From Xanthomonas sp. 10-10 (lineage in GTDB: Bacteria; Pseudomonadota; Gammaproteobacteria; Xanthomonadales; Xanthomonadaceae), in the NCBI RefSeq assembly GCF_040182365.1, contig NZ_CP144460.1:4828935-4892934 (forward strand): a DNA stretch of 64,000 nt. Direction: 5' to 3'. The notes beneath the pieces were generated by a model, which did no database searches, was not told where the DNA came from, and saw only the letters and a program-made list of their open reading frames with translations. The stretch's first letter is position 1, and the number at the start of each line of letters is the position of its first letter. Of the stretch, positions 1-7,362 are shown in pieces. The position numbers and the translations under genes are program-made.

Positions 1-338
1 ACTTCGCGCTCGTAGGCACCGTCGGCGCGATGGCCCAGATACACTTGGCCCATACCGCCGGCACCGATCAGGCGGTCGATCGCCCATGCACCAAAACGCG
101 TACCGGCCGGCAGTTCCGGCAAGGGCGCGCGCAATGCGGCGGCGGCCTGTTTCAGCGGCGCACGCACGCGCAGCGTGGCCTGCGATTCCACCGCCAGCAT
201 CGCCAGCAATTCATCGCGCAACACCGCATCGTCACCGGCCTGCGCACGCGCAAAGGCCTCGCGCTCGTGCGCTGGCAGCTGACAGGCCTGATGGAACAGC
301 GCTTCCAGCCGCTGCCAGGCAGTGGCCGCCACGCTCAC
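1..338 (-). CDS. Serine/threonine protein kinase, N-terminal part (cut by window edge)
   Basis: Only about 112 N-terminal residues lie in the window. After a roughly 75-residue N-terminal segment the kinase domain begins, with the glycine-rich ATP loop IGAGGMGQVYLGHRA. The best start is a GTG at 338 whose GTGA overlaps the stop of the upstream sigma-factor gene, which implies translational coupling. Kinases of this type are commonly encoded directly behind PF07638-type ECF sigma factors and are thought to control them by phosphorylation. The catalytic HRD and DFG motifs and any TPR or membrane segments would lie outside the window, so activity cannot be judged. Confidence 0.85.
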   Translation of the reverse strand, partial: MSVAATAWQRLEALFHQACQLPAHEREAFARAQAGDDAVLRDELLAMLAVESQATLRVRAPLKQAAAALRAPLPELPAGTRFGAWAIDRLIGAGGMGQVYLGHRADGAYERE

Positions 339-874
339 AGCTGCGCCGCCAGCCACACCCGCGCAAAACGCAAATCGCGTTCCAGCGTGGGCACCGACAC
401 CTCCAGCTGCTCGGCCGCCTCGGCCACGCTGAAGCCCACCAGCTCGGTCAACGCAAAGGCACGGGCCTTGCGCGCATCCACCCGCGCCAGCTTGTCGAAG
501 GCATCGGCCACCACCATCAGCGCCTCCGGCCGCGCCGCGCCGTCGGACAGGCTGATCGTCAAGGTCACTGCCTGCCCGAGCCGCTTGGCGCTGGCCTGCT
601 GCCGCGCCAGGTCCACCAGCAGGTGGCGCATCTGCAACGCCGCCACCGCATAGAAGTGCGTCCGCGAACGGAACGCCTGCTGGCCTAGCTGCAGCCGCAT
701 CCACGCCTCGTGCACCAGCTCGGTCGCCTGCAGCCCGGCGCGCGCATCGCGACGCAGCTCGCGCATTGCGGTGGCGCGCAGCACCTCGTAGACCTGCCGC
801 GCCAACGCATCGCCCGCCCCGGGCGCGTCCTGCTGCCAGGCCTGCAACAACTCGGTGATCGGCAGCTCGGACAT
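335..874 (-). CDS. ECF sigma factor of the kinase-associated type (PF07638/TIGR02999-like)
   Basis: A 179-residue protein with sigma region 2 (about residues 25-90, including ATELVHEAWMRL and an RSRTHFYAVAALQMRHLLVD stretch) and region 4 (about 130-175, with the helix-turn-helix FSVAEAAEQLEVSVPTLERD). This is the usual size of the family. It would direct RNA polymerase to a small regulon. The acidic residues normally found at the start of region 2.2 are replaced by A-T-E, with Thr51 at the position expected for an acidic residue. In kinase-dependent ECF43 factors (EcfP of Vibrio parahaemolyticus) such a threonine is phosphorylated to activate the factor. The coupled kinase gene downstream supports the same scheme here, which is inference. 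X. citri EcfK/PknS, a comparable pair, controls a T6SS. Confidence 0.85.
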   Translation of the reverse strand: MSELPITELLQAWQQDAPGAGDALARQVYEVLRATAMRELRRDARAGLQATELVHEAWMRLQLGQQAFRSRTHFYAVAALQMRHLLVDLARQQASAKRLGQAVTLTISLSDGAARPEALMVVADAFDKLARVDARKARAFALTELVGFSVAEAAEQLEVSVPTLERDLRFARVWLAAQL

Positions 875-1102
875 CGGGGCCCATCTCGCCTGCGTGGGAG
901 CGCAGTATCCCGCATTGGCGGCTGGGTGGATCGTTCAATCCGTAACGGTTTAGCTCGCCCGGGGCGAAGGCTGGGCAATCCGCCCGCCCGGCGCGGAGCG
1001 GCCAGCAGGTGGCGCACATCGCTGCGGTGGAAACCGGCAGCGGCTAGGCACCGGCCATGTGCATTCGCGGTTGCGCAGTCGCCATTTGGGGTCAGGCGAC
1101 CA

Positions 1103-1525
1103 TCAAGGTGCGCGCTGCCAGGTCGGACCCTGACAGATAAAGGCCACGCAGCCTTCCACCTTCAGGGAGCCGTCCACCTCACGCTTGATCTTGGCGGCAT
1201 AGGTCTTGCCGGACTCGGGGTTGTAGATCTTGCCTTTCCAAAGATTCCCTGCGTCCACCAGCTCGCTGAGGATCACTGTTCCTTCCATGGGGGTGTGGCG
1301 CTTGGCCGGATCCGGATTGAGCGCATCGGTTGTCCGGCTACCGGGCTTGGCCCGCAATACCTTGACGATGGTGCCGCATAACGACGCACCGCACGGCTGG
1401 ATATCGACCAGTGCCTGCTGGTTATCGGTGAACCACTTTCCAGTGATCGGTTCGGCAGCGAATGCGGTTGCGCTGGAAGCGACGAGTGCAAGTGCGAGAT
1501 AGCTTGTGACAGCGATCGGGTTCAT
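1103..1525 (-). CDS. Secreted DUF2147 family protein
   Basis: A 140-residue protein with a cleavable signal peptide (ends about AFA-AEP, residue 22) followed by a DUF2147 domain. The family hallmarks are visible: ITGKWFT near the N-terminus, paired cysteines (CGASLCG) and LWKGKIYNPESGKTYAAKI. DUF2147 proteins are small periplasmic proteins of unknown biochemical role. The ATG at 1525 is chosen because it opens directly onto the signal peptide; the frame stays open further upstream without coding character. It stands alone, with no operon partner close by. Confidence 0.8.
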   Translation of the reverse strand: MNPIAVTSYLALALVASSATAFAAEPITGKWFTDNQQALVDIQPCGASLCGTIVKVLRAKPGSRTTDALNPDPAKRHTPMEGTVILSELVDAGNLWKGKIYNPESGKTYAAKIKREVDGSLKVEGCVAFICQGPTWQRAP

Positions 1526-1847
1526 CGGAGTTTCCAACCATCGATAGGGGGAGTGACTTGCGGATTGCCGATTGATGCAACGGCGCAGCCCGCACGGCCG
1601 CGTCGCTGGATTCAATGGCAAGCGGATGCTATCGATGCACTGTTGGAAGATGATTGGCTGCCTGCAGCCCAGCAAGGCTTCTCAAGATGTGGGACTTCCG
1701 GGAGGCGTGAGGTGCCCTGGATGCCCAGCCATCCAACGACGCCTGCGTGGCTTTGTCGGAAACCTGCAATGTCCGCTCCCCTGAGAGAGCTCACCCCGGT
1801 GCGGGTCGCAATGATTGCAGCGCACGCGTCTGGCGTGCCTGACGCGC
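1526..1847. other. Intergenic stretch, no gene seen
   Basis: About 320 bases between the start of the DUF2147 gene and the stop of the ThuA-like gene. The open frames here are short, overlap on both strands and have no plausible ribosome site or recognisable product. The DUF2147 promoter must lie at its left end. I see no convincing terminator. Confidence 0.5.
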
Positions 1848-2570
1848 TCAACAGTCGGGCACGTGCCCGGCCGCATAGCGCAGCCCCTGCTGCAGTTGGC
1901 CCAGAAAATCCGCATTCGCATACACCGCCGCATCATGGCCCAGCCCGGTGTACCAAGCCCGGCCGCCGTCGAAGGCATGGCACCAGGCAATGGGATGGTC
2001 CGCGCCCATCGTACCGCCGGCATAGAGGCGCTCGTCTACCGTGGCCACCACCTGCACCTGGCCGCGCGGATTGTGCCGGTAGTTGTAGATCTCGTCGGTG
2101 ATCGGCCAGGCATCGCCCACCGAATGCCCATCACGCTGGCGCTGCACGCGGGTGGACTGCAGCCCCGGCGGATGTTTCTTGAACCATGCCCCGACCAATC
2201 GCCCATACCAAGGCCACTGGTAGCCGGTATCGGCGGCCGAATGTACACCCAGGAATCCACCGCCCTGCCGAATGAACCCCTCGAAAGCCTGCTGTTGCGC
2301 CGGCGCCAGAATTTCGCCCGTCGTGCTGGCGAACGCCACCACGCGGTAACGCGCAAGGTTGTCGGCAGTGAAGACGTCCGCGTCCTCGCTGTGGTCGGCC
2401 ACCATGCCCTGCGCTTGCGCGAGTTGCCGCAGCGTCTCCACCGCCGTTGGAATCGACTCGTGGCGGAACCCGGCCGTCTTGGTGAAGATCAGCACCCGCT
2501 CCGGAGCGGACCCGGCAGTGGCGGTGAGGGAGGCGAGCATGCAGATCAGGGCGAGCAGGAGTCTGTGCAT
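1848..2570 (-). CDS. Secreted ThuA-like domain protein
   Basis: A 240-residue protein with an N-terminal signal peptide (about residues 1-19, MHRLLLALICMLASLTATA) and a ThuA-like class I glutamine-amidotransferase-fold domain over the rest. Family segments include VLIFTKTAGFRHESI, the GGGFLGVHSAADTG turn, DEIYNY and GRAWYTGLGHD. ThuA-like domains occur in sugar-utilisation and putative carbohydrate-binding or hydrolytic proteins; the reaction is not established. The ATG at 2570 is preferred over an open upstream extension to 2732 because it starts the signal peptide. Confidence 0.85.
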   Translation of the reverse strand: MHRLLLALICMLASLTATAGSAPERVLIFTKTAGFRHESIPTAVETLRQLAQAQGMVADHSEDADVFTADNLARYRVVAFASTTGEILAPAQQQAFEGFIRQGGGFLGVHSAADTGYQWPWYGRLVGAWFKKHPPGLQSTRVQRQRDGHSVGDAWPITDEIYNYRHNPRGQVQVVATVDERLYAGGTMGADHPIAWCHAFDGGRAWYTGLGHDAAVYANADFLGQLQQGLRYAAGHVPDC

Positions 2571-3117
2571 GCGTGCATTGTTGCGCGATATCGGTTCCAA
2601 CGCGCGTCTTCGCTGTTGCCTGCGCTGATCGCATGCGAGGCTGATGACCAAAGTGACCGACCGCGCGCTCCTTTCATCCTCACCGCTTGAGGTTTCGCAG
2701 GTGCCGCGCTGTGTGTTGCCATCCGCGCGCAACCCCGCGATGAGGTCTCGAATCTGGATCCGTACAGGCCTTCACTGTCGTGGCGCAAGCCGAGACGGGC
2801 ATCGAGGCCTGCGACTTTTGTGTTGAAGTTGCCGTCACCTGCGCACCGCCTGCATTGCAGCCGTTGTGTCCCGTGCGCAGATTACTGACGCGACCCGGCA
2901 CACGAAGCGTTCGAAGTCGCTCGTGAGCGCTCTTGGCTAGCTGCGCGTGTTTGTCCGGCGCGATGGACAGCAACACCCGGGGAATGACATGACAGACAGG
3001 GGGCCTACGCAATTTGCCACGCGGTGTCGAGGCGGCGCCTACCTACTGAAACCGCCCATCGGCGCGACCCCGTCTGCCCGCGCTAACCTGCGCGCAGCAA
3101 GGCAGGCCATCTCACGC
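2571..3117. other. Intergenic stretch of about 550 bases, no gene seen
   Basis: No open frame here carries a recognisable domain, signal peptide or good ribosome site. The longest minus-strand frame (2680-3012) has an Arg/His-rich composition typical of a non-coding frame in GC-rich DNA. The promoter of the ThuA-like gene should be near 2580-2700. Confidence 0.5.
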
Positions 3118-3852
3118 TTAGCGCTTGGCCGCCTCGCACAGCTTGCGATTGAACCAGGTGGACCGGGCGATGGGCAGGTAGGCGTCCCAGTCGCTGGGCG
3201 GAAGCATCGTGCTGTGTTGATCCAGCTCCGCCTGGAACGAGGCCTCGTCGCGACTGCGACCAGCCATGGTGCCGTCCAGCGCCGCCAGGCACTCCTGCGG
3301 GCGATTCAGGCGCAGCAGGGTGAGGGCGCGGTCGTTGGAGAAACGGTCGCGATCGAGCCAGGTGAAAAACTCGCCGCACTCGCCCGCAAATGCCTGCATG
3401 CCGGTAAGTGCTTCGGCATAGCGCTTGCCGCGATAGTCCCGCAGATACGCCTCACGTCGTCGGCTGCTAGCAGCGGACGTGCAGCCGGCCGGCAACTGCA
3501 GGTAGTCGCCTTCGAAGCTGGCGCGCATGCCGCAGTAATCGCGGCAGCTATCCTGGGTGAGTGCGGCAATGCTGAAGCCACCCGCCACTGGCTTGAACGA
3601 CAGCTTGCAAGGCGCGTCGCTGGCATCGCTCACCTCGGCCTTGTCGCCCTGCAGCGTGCCCTCCAGCGAACAGCTGTGGCCGTTGGCACCCACGGCGAGA
3701 ATCTCGAAGTGGCGCGCACCACCCTTGTCGCTGACCTGCAGGCTGCCCCAGCCTTGCTTGGTGCCGTATTGGCCGGGCGTCGGACCAGCCGCCACCGCGC
3801 CGAATGCCGCCAACCACAGCAGTATCCCGCTCCATCCATATCGCCGTGCCAT
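3118..3852 (-). CDS. Secreted cysteine-rich hypothetical protein
   Basis: A 244-residue protein with a short basic start, a hydrophobic segment (GILLWLAAFGAVAAG, about residues 8-22) and a mature region with eight cysteines, among them DSCRDYCGM, which suggests disulfides in the periplasm. The N-terminal half is rich in beta-type segments and polar turns and loosely recalls lysozyme-inhibitor-like proteins; the C-terminal half (about 150-244) is helical and charged. I do not recognise the family. ATG 3852 puts the signal peptide at the N-terminus; an in-frame upstream start at 3882 is possible. Confidence 0.6.
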   Translation of the reverse strand: MARRYGWSGILLWLAAFGAVAAGPTPGQYGTKQGWGSLQVSDKGGARHFEILAVGANGHSCSLEGTLQGDKAEVSDASDAPCKLSFKPVAGGFSIAALTQDSCRDYCGMRASFEGDYLQLPAGCTSAASSRRREAYLRDYRGKRYAEALTGMQAFAGECGEFFTWLDRDRFSNDRALTLLRLNRPQECLAALDGTMAGRSRDEASFQAELDQHSTMLPPSDWDAYLPIARSTWFNRKLCEAAKR

Positions 3853-3922
3853 CGCCGCGTCCTGTGTTCGACCAAGCGGCAAGTGTGCGGCATGGCGGCG
3901 ACGCCAGGCCAGGCCAGGCCAG

Positions 3923-4582
3923 TCAGGTATAGACCATCAAGCCCAGCAGATCCAGCGCGCCATGCGCCAGGATCGCCGGCCACAACCGCCCGCGTCGGGC
4001 CACCCACCAACCCAGGATCAACCCGATCATCAGGATGCTGATGGCGCCGATCGGACCCTGATACAGGTGATACGAGGTGCGGATCGCCACGCTTACATTC
4101 ACCGCGAACGCCCGCCCATGCCGCGGCTCCAGGGCGCGGATCACGTAACCGCATACGAATACTTCTTCGAAGATCGGATTGATCAGCGAGATGGTCAGCA
4201 CAGCCGTGATCGATAGCCGCCCGACGACCATCGCATCGAATGGATTCGTGTTGCTCCCCGAGCTCCAGTTCAACAGCGTCAGTGGATAGGTGACCAACAG
4301 GCACACCGCCAGCAAGCCGAGCCCCGCCGCCAAGTCGCGCCGCTGCCACTGCAGCCCCAGCGACTGCGGCCTCCATCCACGGAACCACAGCATTGGCAAC
4401 AAGATCGCCAGAACGAGCAGTTCGTAGAACACCATGCCCCACAGGCTCGCGTCGGAGAAGACCGGCTCGACGGCATCGCGCGCGACTGCCGAAACGCTGG
4501 ACCAGATCGAAAGCCCAAACGCAATCGTCACCACGAGCAACAACTCGCCCCATCTGGCAGACGCTCCTTCACGTTGTTGCAT
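3923..4582 (-). CDS. CPBP family intramembrane metalloprotease
   Basis: A 219-residue polytopic membrane protein with six to seven hydrophobic segments. The Abi/CPBP (Rce1-like) motifs are present: motif 1 EEVFVCGYVIRAL at about residues 141-153 (two glutamates, but Cys-Gly-Tyr where FRG is usual), a histidine in TSYHLYQGP, and a final histidine in LAHGALDLLGL near the C-terminus. Members are glutamate-type intramembrane proteases; in bacteria some protect against bacteriocins or process peptides. The substrate is unknown. The missing arginine of motif 1 may affect activity. Confidence 0.85.
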   Translation of the reverse strand: MQQREGASARWGELLLVVTIAFGLSIWSSVSAVARDAVEPVFSDASLWGMVFYELLVLAILLPMLWFRGWRPQSLGLQWQRRDLAAGLGLLAVCLLVTYPLTLLNWSSGSNTNPFDAMVVGRLSITAVLTISLINPIFEEVFVCGYVIRALEPRHGRAFAVNVSVAIRTSYHLYQGPIGAISILMIGLILGWWVARRGRLWPAILAHGALDLLGLMVYT

Positions 4583-4635
4583 CGATCTTCCTTGGCATGC
4601 CTTGATTGCAGATACTCAAATTGAAACGCCCCTGT

Positions 4636-5025
4636 CTAGCGGCAAGCCTGCACGACCGCTCGCTCGACAGCCTGCATGAAATCCGGATCGCGACGCATCG
4701 TAGTATCGGCGCGTGCGCTATCGCGCACATGGGTAGCGCGCGTACACGCCTCCGGACTCGGCTGGCGCTCGTAACTGATCAGGCGTAACCCCAGGTTTGA
4801 TTCCTGGCCTGCAGCAGACGCCGTGTTCGTGTCTGCCTGCGCCGCCGCAGCCGTTGCTGTCGGGGTCGCTGCGGGTTGCTTGTTCCAACGCTTCTGCTCG
4901 GCGCCGTCGGCGCACGGCGTGGACTGGTAAACGGTCCCCAGCTTTGCATCGCTGCACTTGTAGGCCGACTGCGCCGCTGCCGGCAACGCCAGCATGTACA
5001 TCACTATCGCAAGACTTCTTTTCAT
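4636..5025 (-). CDS. Small secreted DUF4124-type protein
   Basis: A 129-residue protein with a signal peptide (MKRSLAIVMYMLALPAAAQS) and an N-terminal module AYKCSDAKLGTVYQSTPC typical of DUF4124, where two cysteines frame a short beta segment. An Ala/Thr/Gln-rich linker follows (about residues 50-70), then a charged C-terminal part with Cys residues. Function is unknown. The start at 5025 has a strong ribosome site (GGAGGGGGATA) just upstream, which rules out the longer frame. Confidence 0.75.
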   Translation of the reverse strand: MKRSLAIVMYMLALPAAAQSAYKCSDAKLGTVYQSTPCADGAEQKRWNKQPAATPTATAAAAQADTNTASAAGQESNLGLRLISYERQPSPEACTRATHVRDSARADTTMRRDPDFMQAVERAVVQACR

Positions 5026-5477
5026 TATCCCCCTCCTAAACGGCATAGCTTACCGATAGCAGGGAGCGAAGCGTTGTCTCTTGGAGCACGCGTTCTGTTC
5101 TTAGGTGGCGAAGATGGGTAAAGCGCACCTGGCGTCTTGTTACCGACCGGCTTGCATCGCCACAAAACCGGCACATTGCCGATGGCAGCGCCAAGCGGAC
5201 GCATAGCGCTCGCTGACCAATGTCGCATGTACTTTTTTTTTGCGGCGGAGACAAATCCAGACGGCGATGGAAGCGCAGACGAATTGCATTGACCGCCGAC
5301 GCGCAAGCACAGCGGCCGTTGACGCATCTTTTTGCGGGCATTAAGCGGCTCGTCGGCACCGCAAGTCGCCGTTGTCGACCGATAGGTTAACCTGGCCCCG
5401 TTACTCCGGCTTTGTGATACCAGGTTAATTACTTCGTACTTTCGTTCTTTCCGGCCCATTGCTGACAAATGTGGTTT
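5026..5477. other. Intergenic stretch with a dispersed repeat word
   Basis: About 450 bases with no convincing gene; both overlapping minus-strand frames lack a ribosome site and domain. It marks the change from GC-rich chromosome to the AT-richer mosaic to its right and contains one copy of a 19-base word that recurs at 7169-7187. Confidence 0.5.
5386..5404 (+). repeat. Direct repeat copy 1 flanking the mosaic segment
   Basis: The 19-base word GTTAACCTGGCCCCGTTAC matches GCTAACCTGACCCCGTTAC at 7169-7187 in the same orientation with two mismatches. The two copies bracket about 1.8 kb holding the nuclease gene, the tssH remnant and a small gene. Words of this kind recur in many proteobacterial intergenic regions, so it could be a dispersed element rather than a recombination site. 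Confidence 0.6.
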
Positions 5478-6233
5478 TCAGAACGTCACAATGATTGGAC
5501 AGTGGTCTGATATGTCGTCGAGCGGGTTGATGCTTTTAGAAAAGTTAGCCACTGCGGGAGCAATATTAAGCACCTCGACATTGGTCGCAACATTATTTCC
5601 GGAGACTGCATAATCGTACGTCTTAGAAACTCCAACCTTAGCGTTATGCGTGTCCCCATTAAAAGAAACATTGAAAGAATTAAGATCGGAACCACTCTCT
5701 TGCATGGCGAGGATGAGAGCAGCAGGCTCACAATTCAGATCTCCCATTAACACAAAGGAGCCGTTGTGCAGCTGATGCAGTGCTTCGGCTACCCACCCAA
5801 CTAAAAAGGCTGCCTTCCCGCTAGCATTGGCATGGTAAACATATAAATTTACCCCGTTCAAAGCCCCCAGAAACGCAACATGACGCTTGCTTTGCTTCGT
5901 GAATTCACCGCCGCCTTTTTTCCAGGGCGAAGTCCCGAAAACGTCCCTGAAGCTTGGAGGATTAAAGCGCATTAATACACTTTCATCCAGTTCATCATCG
6001 ATGGCTGCGTAGCCGAGCTGAGCCTTGGTCCCCTTTGCGCTACGCTTGGCAGTGACTACCTGCTTATTGATGGTCACGCCTCCAAGCTCAAGGTCGCTTG
6101 TAACTTCACATAAGACAGCAAATTCGGCATTGTGCAAATGAAACGCCTCGGCGACAACTTGCTCCATTATTTTTTGCTTGCTGCCTGGCGTGCCCGTGCC
6201 AAGCCGCTGAACATTCCAAAATAGGATTCTCAT
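5478..6233 (-). CDS. Endonuclease/exonuclease/phosphatase (EEP) family protein behind a tssH tail
   Basis: A 251-residue protein with all EEP-fold catalytic positions visible: WNVQ (Asn, residue 6-9), LCEV (Glu), YVYHANASGK (His), GDLNCEP (Asp, Asn), KTYDYAVSG and the C-terminal SDHCPI (Asp, His). The family covers DNases, phosphodiesterases and sphingomyelinases, so a metal-dependent nuclease is likely but the substrate is unknown. No signal peptide is seen. Base composition is clearly AT-richer than the neighbours. The ATG sits at the very end of a decayed tssH 3' region, the position of a T6SS cargo gene. A nuclease effector is an attractive inference but unproven; no immunity gene is identified. 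Confidence 0.8.
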   Translation of the reverse strand: MRILFWNVQRLGTGTPGSKQKIMEQVVAEAFHLHNAEFAVLCEVTSDLELGGVTINKQVVTAKRSAKGTKAQLGYAAIDDELDESVLMRFNPPSFRDVFGTSPWKKGGGEFTKQSKRHVAFLGALNGVNLYVYHANASGKAAFLVGWVAEALHQLHNGSFVLMGDLNCEPAALILAMQESGSDLNSFNVSFNGDTHNAKVGVSKTYDYAVSGNNVATNVEVLNIAPAVANFSKSINPLDDISDHCPIIVTF

Positions 6234-6244
6234 TCAATGCACCC

Positions 6245-6484
6245 TGTGAAAAAAAGCGACTGATAGCAACGCCACCATCTCCTAGCACTGACATTAATCA
6301 TCGCAGCCCTCCTATCCGAATGAGTGTCATCTCTGGCAACAAATAGTTCTCCAAGATCACATCGATCATTCGTCTATCCGCTTCACTACCGCGGCGCACC
6401 GACTCACAGCCAGCTCCATCAGCGCATCGTCATACTCGAAAGGATGCTGTAACACTTCTAGACCCACGTCTTGATCCCGTTCAA
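6245..6484 (-). pseudogene. Decayed 3' end of a second, divergent tssH (clpV)
   Basis: Reading the minus strand, this stretch aligns with the C-terminus of the intact tssH at 9446-12214. Pieces in different frames match: LNGIK, PFEYDDALMELAVSRC (intact: PFEYDDSVVELVVSRC) and SEADRRMIDVILENYLLPEM (intact: SESGGRMIDAILTNSMLPEV). There is an in-frame TAG, a one-base loss before FEYDD, a frameshift after VSRC and a TGA soon after LLPEM, so it cannot be expressed. The last of these segments is only about 60% identical to the intact protein, so this is not a recent tandem duplicate. It ends about 10 bases before the ATG of the EEP nuclease gene. Confidence 0.85.
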
Positions 6485-6610
6485 CGGGAGACGAACGGTG
6501 TCAGGAGACGAGCAGTATCAGGTTGACTTCTAAGAGTGCACCTGAGCCCCTTCTTTCGGGAGACAATCGACAAGTAAATTGATCGTGCTCGGACGAATAT
6601 TTAAGGCTTT

Positions 6611-6919
6611 TCAGTTTTGTCCAGCCGAGCCATTCTGACGACGTCCGTGATCGTGCCGGTCGCCTTTGGGACCTCCGCGCACTTCCGGTTTGGTTAGGCT
6701 GTCATGATTTCCTTGGTGGTCGCGGCCAGTCAGGGCCTTGCGCGCCGTCGCTTTTTCCCGTCCCTCCGCGGCAAGCGCGGACTTCTGGACAACCACGCTC
6801 TGCTGCGCGACCACCGTTGCACCGACGCATTTGCGGTGGCGCTGGTCCGATGGATTCACCGGCTTCGTTACCAATCCCAAGGCAGTCTTTTTGCAGACGC
6901 TACATACCAAGTCAACCAT
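6611..6919 (-). CDS. Small unrecognised protein with a CxxC pair
   Basis: A 102-residue protein. Its start is well supported by GAGGTG 7 bases before the ATG at 6919. The N-terminus MVDLVCSVCKKTALG has a CxxC pair that could be half a zinc ribbon; a further cysteine lies at RKCVGA. The rest is basic and hydrophilic, rich in Gly, Arg, Lys and His, and looks disordered. No family is recognised. It sits between PAAR-gene remnants and the tssH remnant, so it may be left over from an earlier cargo or an immunity or adaptor gene. Function is unknown and expression is uncertain. Confidence 0.45.
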   Translation of the reverse strand: MVDLVCSVCKKTALGLVTKPVNPSDQRHRKCVGATVVAQQSVVVQKSALAAEGREKATARKALTGRDHQGNHDSLTKPEVRGGPKGDRHDHGRRQNGSAGQN

Positions 6920-6954
6920 AAATCACCTCGTATTTCGTGGTTAGATTCTAGAAT

Positions 6955-7074
6955 TTAATGAAATAGCGGGGTCGCACCGGAGACACAAATGTTAGTCAAA
7001 CCATTGACGTTCACGGCATTCAGCTCCTGAACCCACAGGTCGCACATCAAGTCCACAAAGCAGCACTTATTCAT
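6955..7074 (-). CDS. Possible 39-residue peptide between remnants
   Basis: An ATG at 7074 opens a 39-codon frame (MNKCCFVDLMCDLWVQELNA to TPLFH) that ends at 6955. It is too short to assign and has no strong ribosome site. It could be the 3' part of a lost gene fused at a breakpoint, since it begins a few bases beyond the stop of the shorter PAAR remnant. Confidence 0.2.
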   Translation of the reverse strand: MNKCCFVDLMCDLWVQELNAVNVNGLTNICVSGATPLFH

Positions 7075-7079
7075 GCGAC

Positions 7080-7133
7080 CTAATTAATTCCACCCGCTTT
7101 GTAAAGGTCGGTAAGGCGAGCGGATGGTTGCAT
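7080..7133 (-). pseudogene. Truncated PAAR-protein gene start (17 codons)
   Basis: The frame begins MQPSARLTDLYKAGG and stops at 7080. The opening ARLTDL is the standard N-terminus of T6SS PAAR-repeat spike proteins. A good ribosome site (GAGGAACG) is kept upstream, while homology ends after codon 10. This looks like the 5' stub of a PAAR gene cut by recombination. Confidence is limited by its short length, but a second, longer stub 150 bases away begins the same way. Confidence 0.6.
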
Positions 7134-7168
7134 TGGCTCGTTCCTCGTAAATCACGTTCGCGGACAAA

Positions 7169-7187
7169 GCTAACCTGACCCCGTTAC
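7169..7187 (+). repeat. Direct repeat copy 2 flanking the mosaic segment
   Basis: GCTAACCTGACCCCGTTAC, matching 5386-5404 with two mismatches in the same orientation. It lies between the two PAAR stubs. About 20 bases to its right a related word (CTGACCCC) occurs exactly where the longer PAAR stub loses homology. Confidence 0.6.
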
Positions 7188-7208
7188 CCTCTAAAGCGCA
7201 GGGAAACC

Positions 7209-7283
7209 TTAGACTCTGACCCCTTTGTCTCGGGTCACCATCGGGCAGGTATGCAGGTCGGTCAGGCGTGCGGCGGGTTGCAT
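7209..7283 (-). pseudogene. Truncated PAAR-protein gene start (24 codons)
   Basis: The frame begins MQPAARLTDLHTCPMVT, a textbook N-terminus of a PAAR-domain spike protein, where the expected next residues are a Pro/Gly-rich turn. After MVT it runs into unrelated sequence (RDKGVRV) and stops at 7209. A ribosome site (AGGAG) is kept at the usual distance. It lies 80 bases downstream of the stop of the gene at 7363-8364, so a complete PAAR gene probably once followed that gene. Full PAAR proteins sharpen the VgrG tip and carry effectors. Confidence 0.75.
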
Positions 7284-7362
7284 CGGCACTCCTGTCCAAC
7301 CATGCCTTCGGCGGATCGGCCGCCACGTGGCAGCCATGCGGGAAAATCACGCCCATCGCCCT

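Noticed and set aside
7084..7356. A 90-residue minus-strand frame over the PAAR stubs
   Set aside because: It lies in a different frame from the stubs' good ribosome sites and crosses the repeat junctions, so it is most likely a chance frame.
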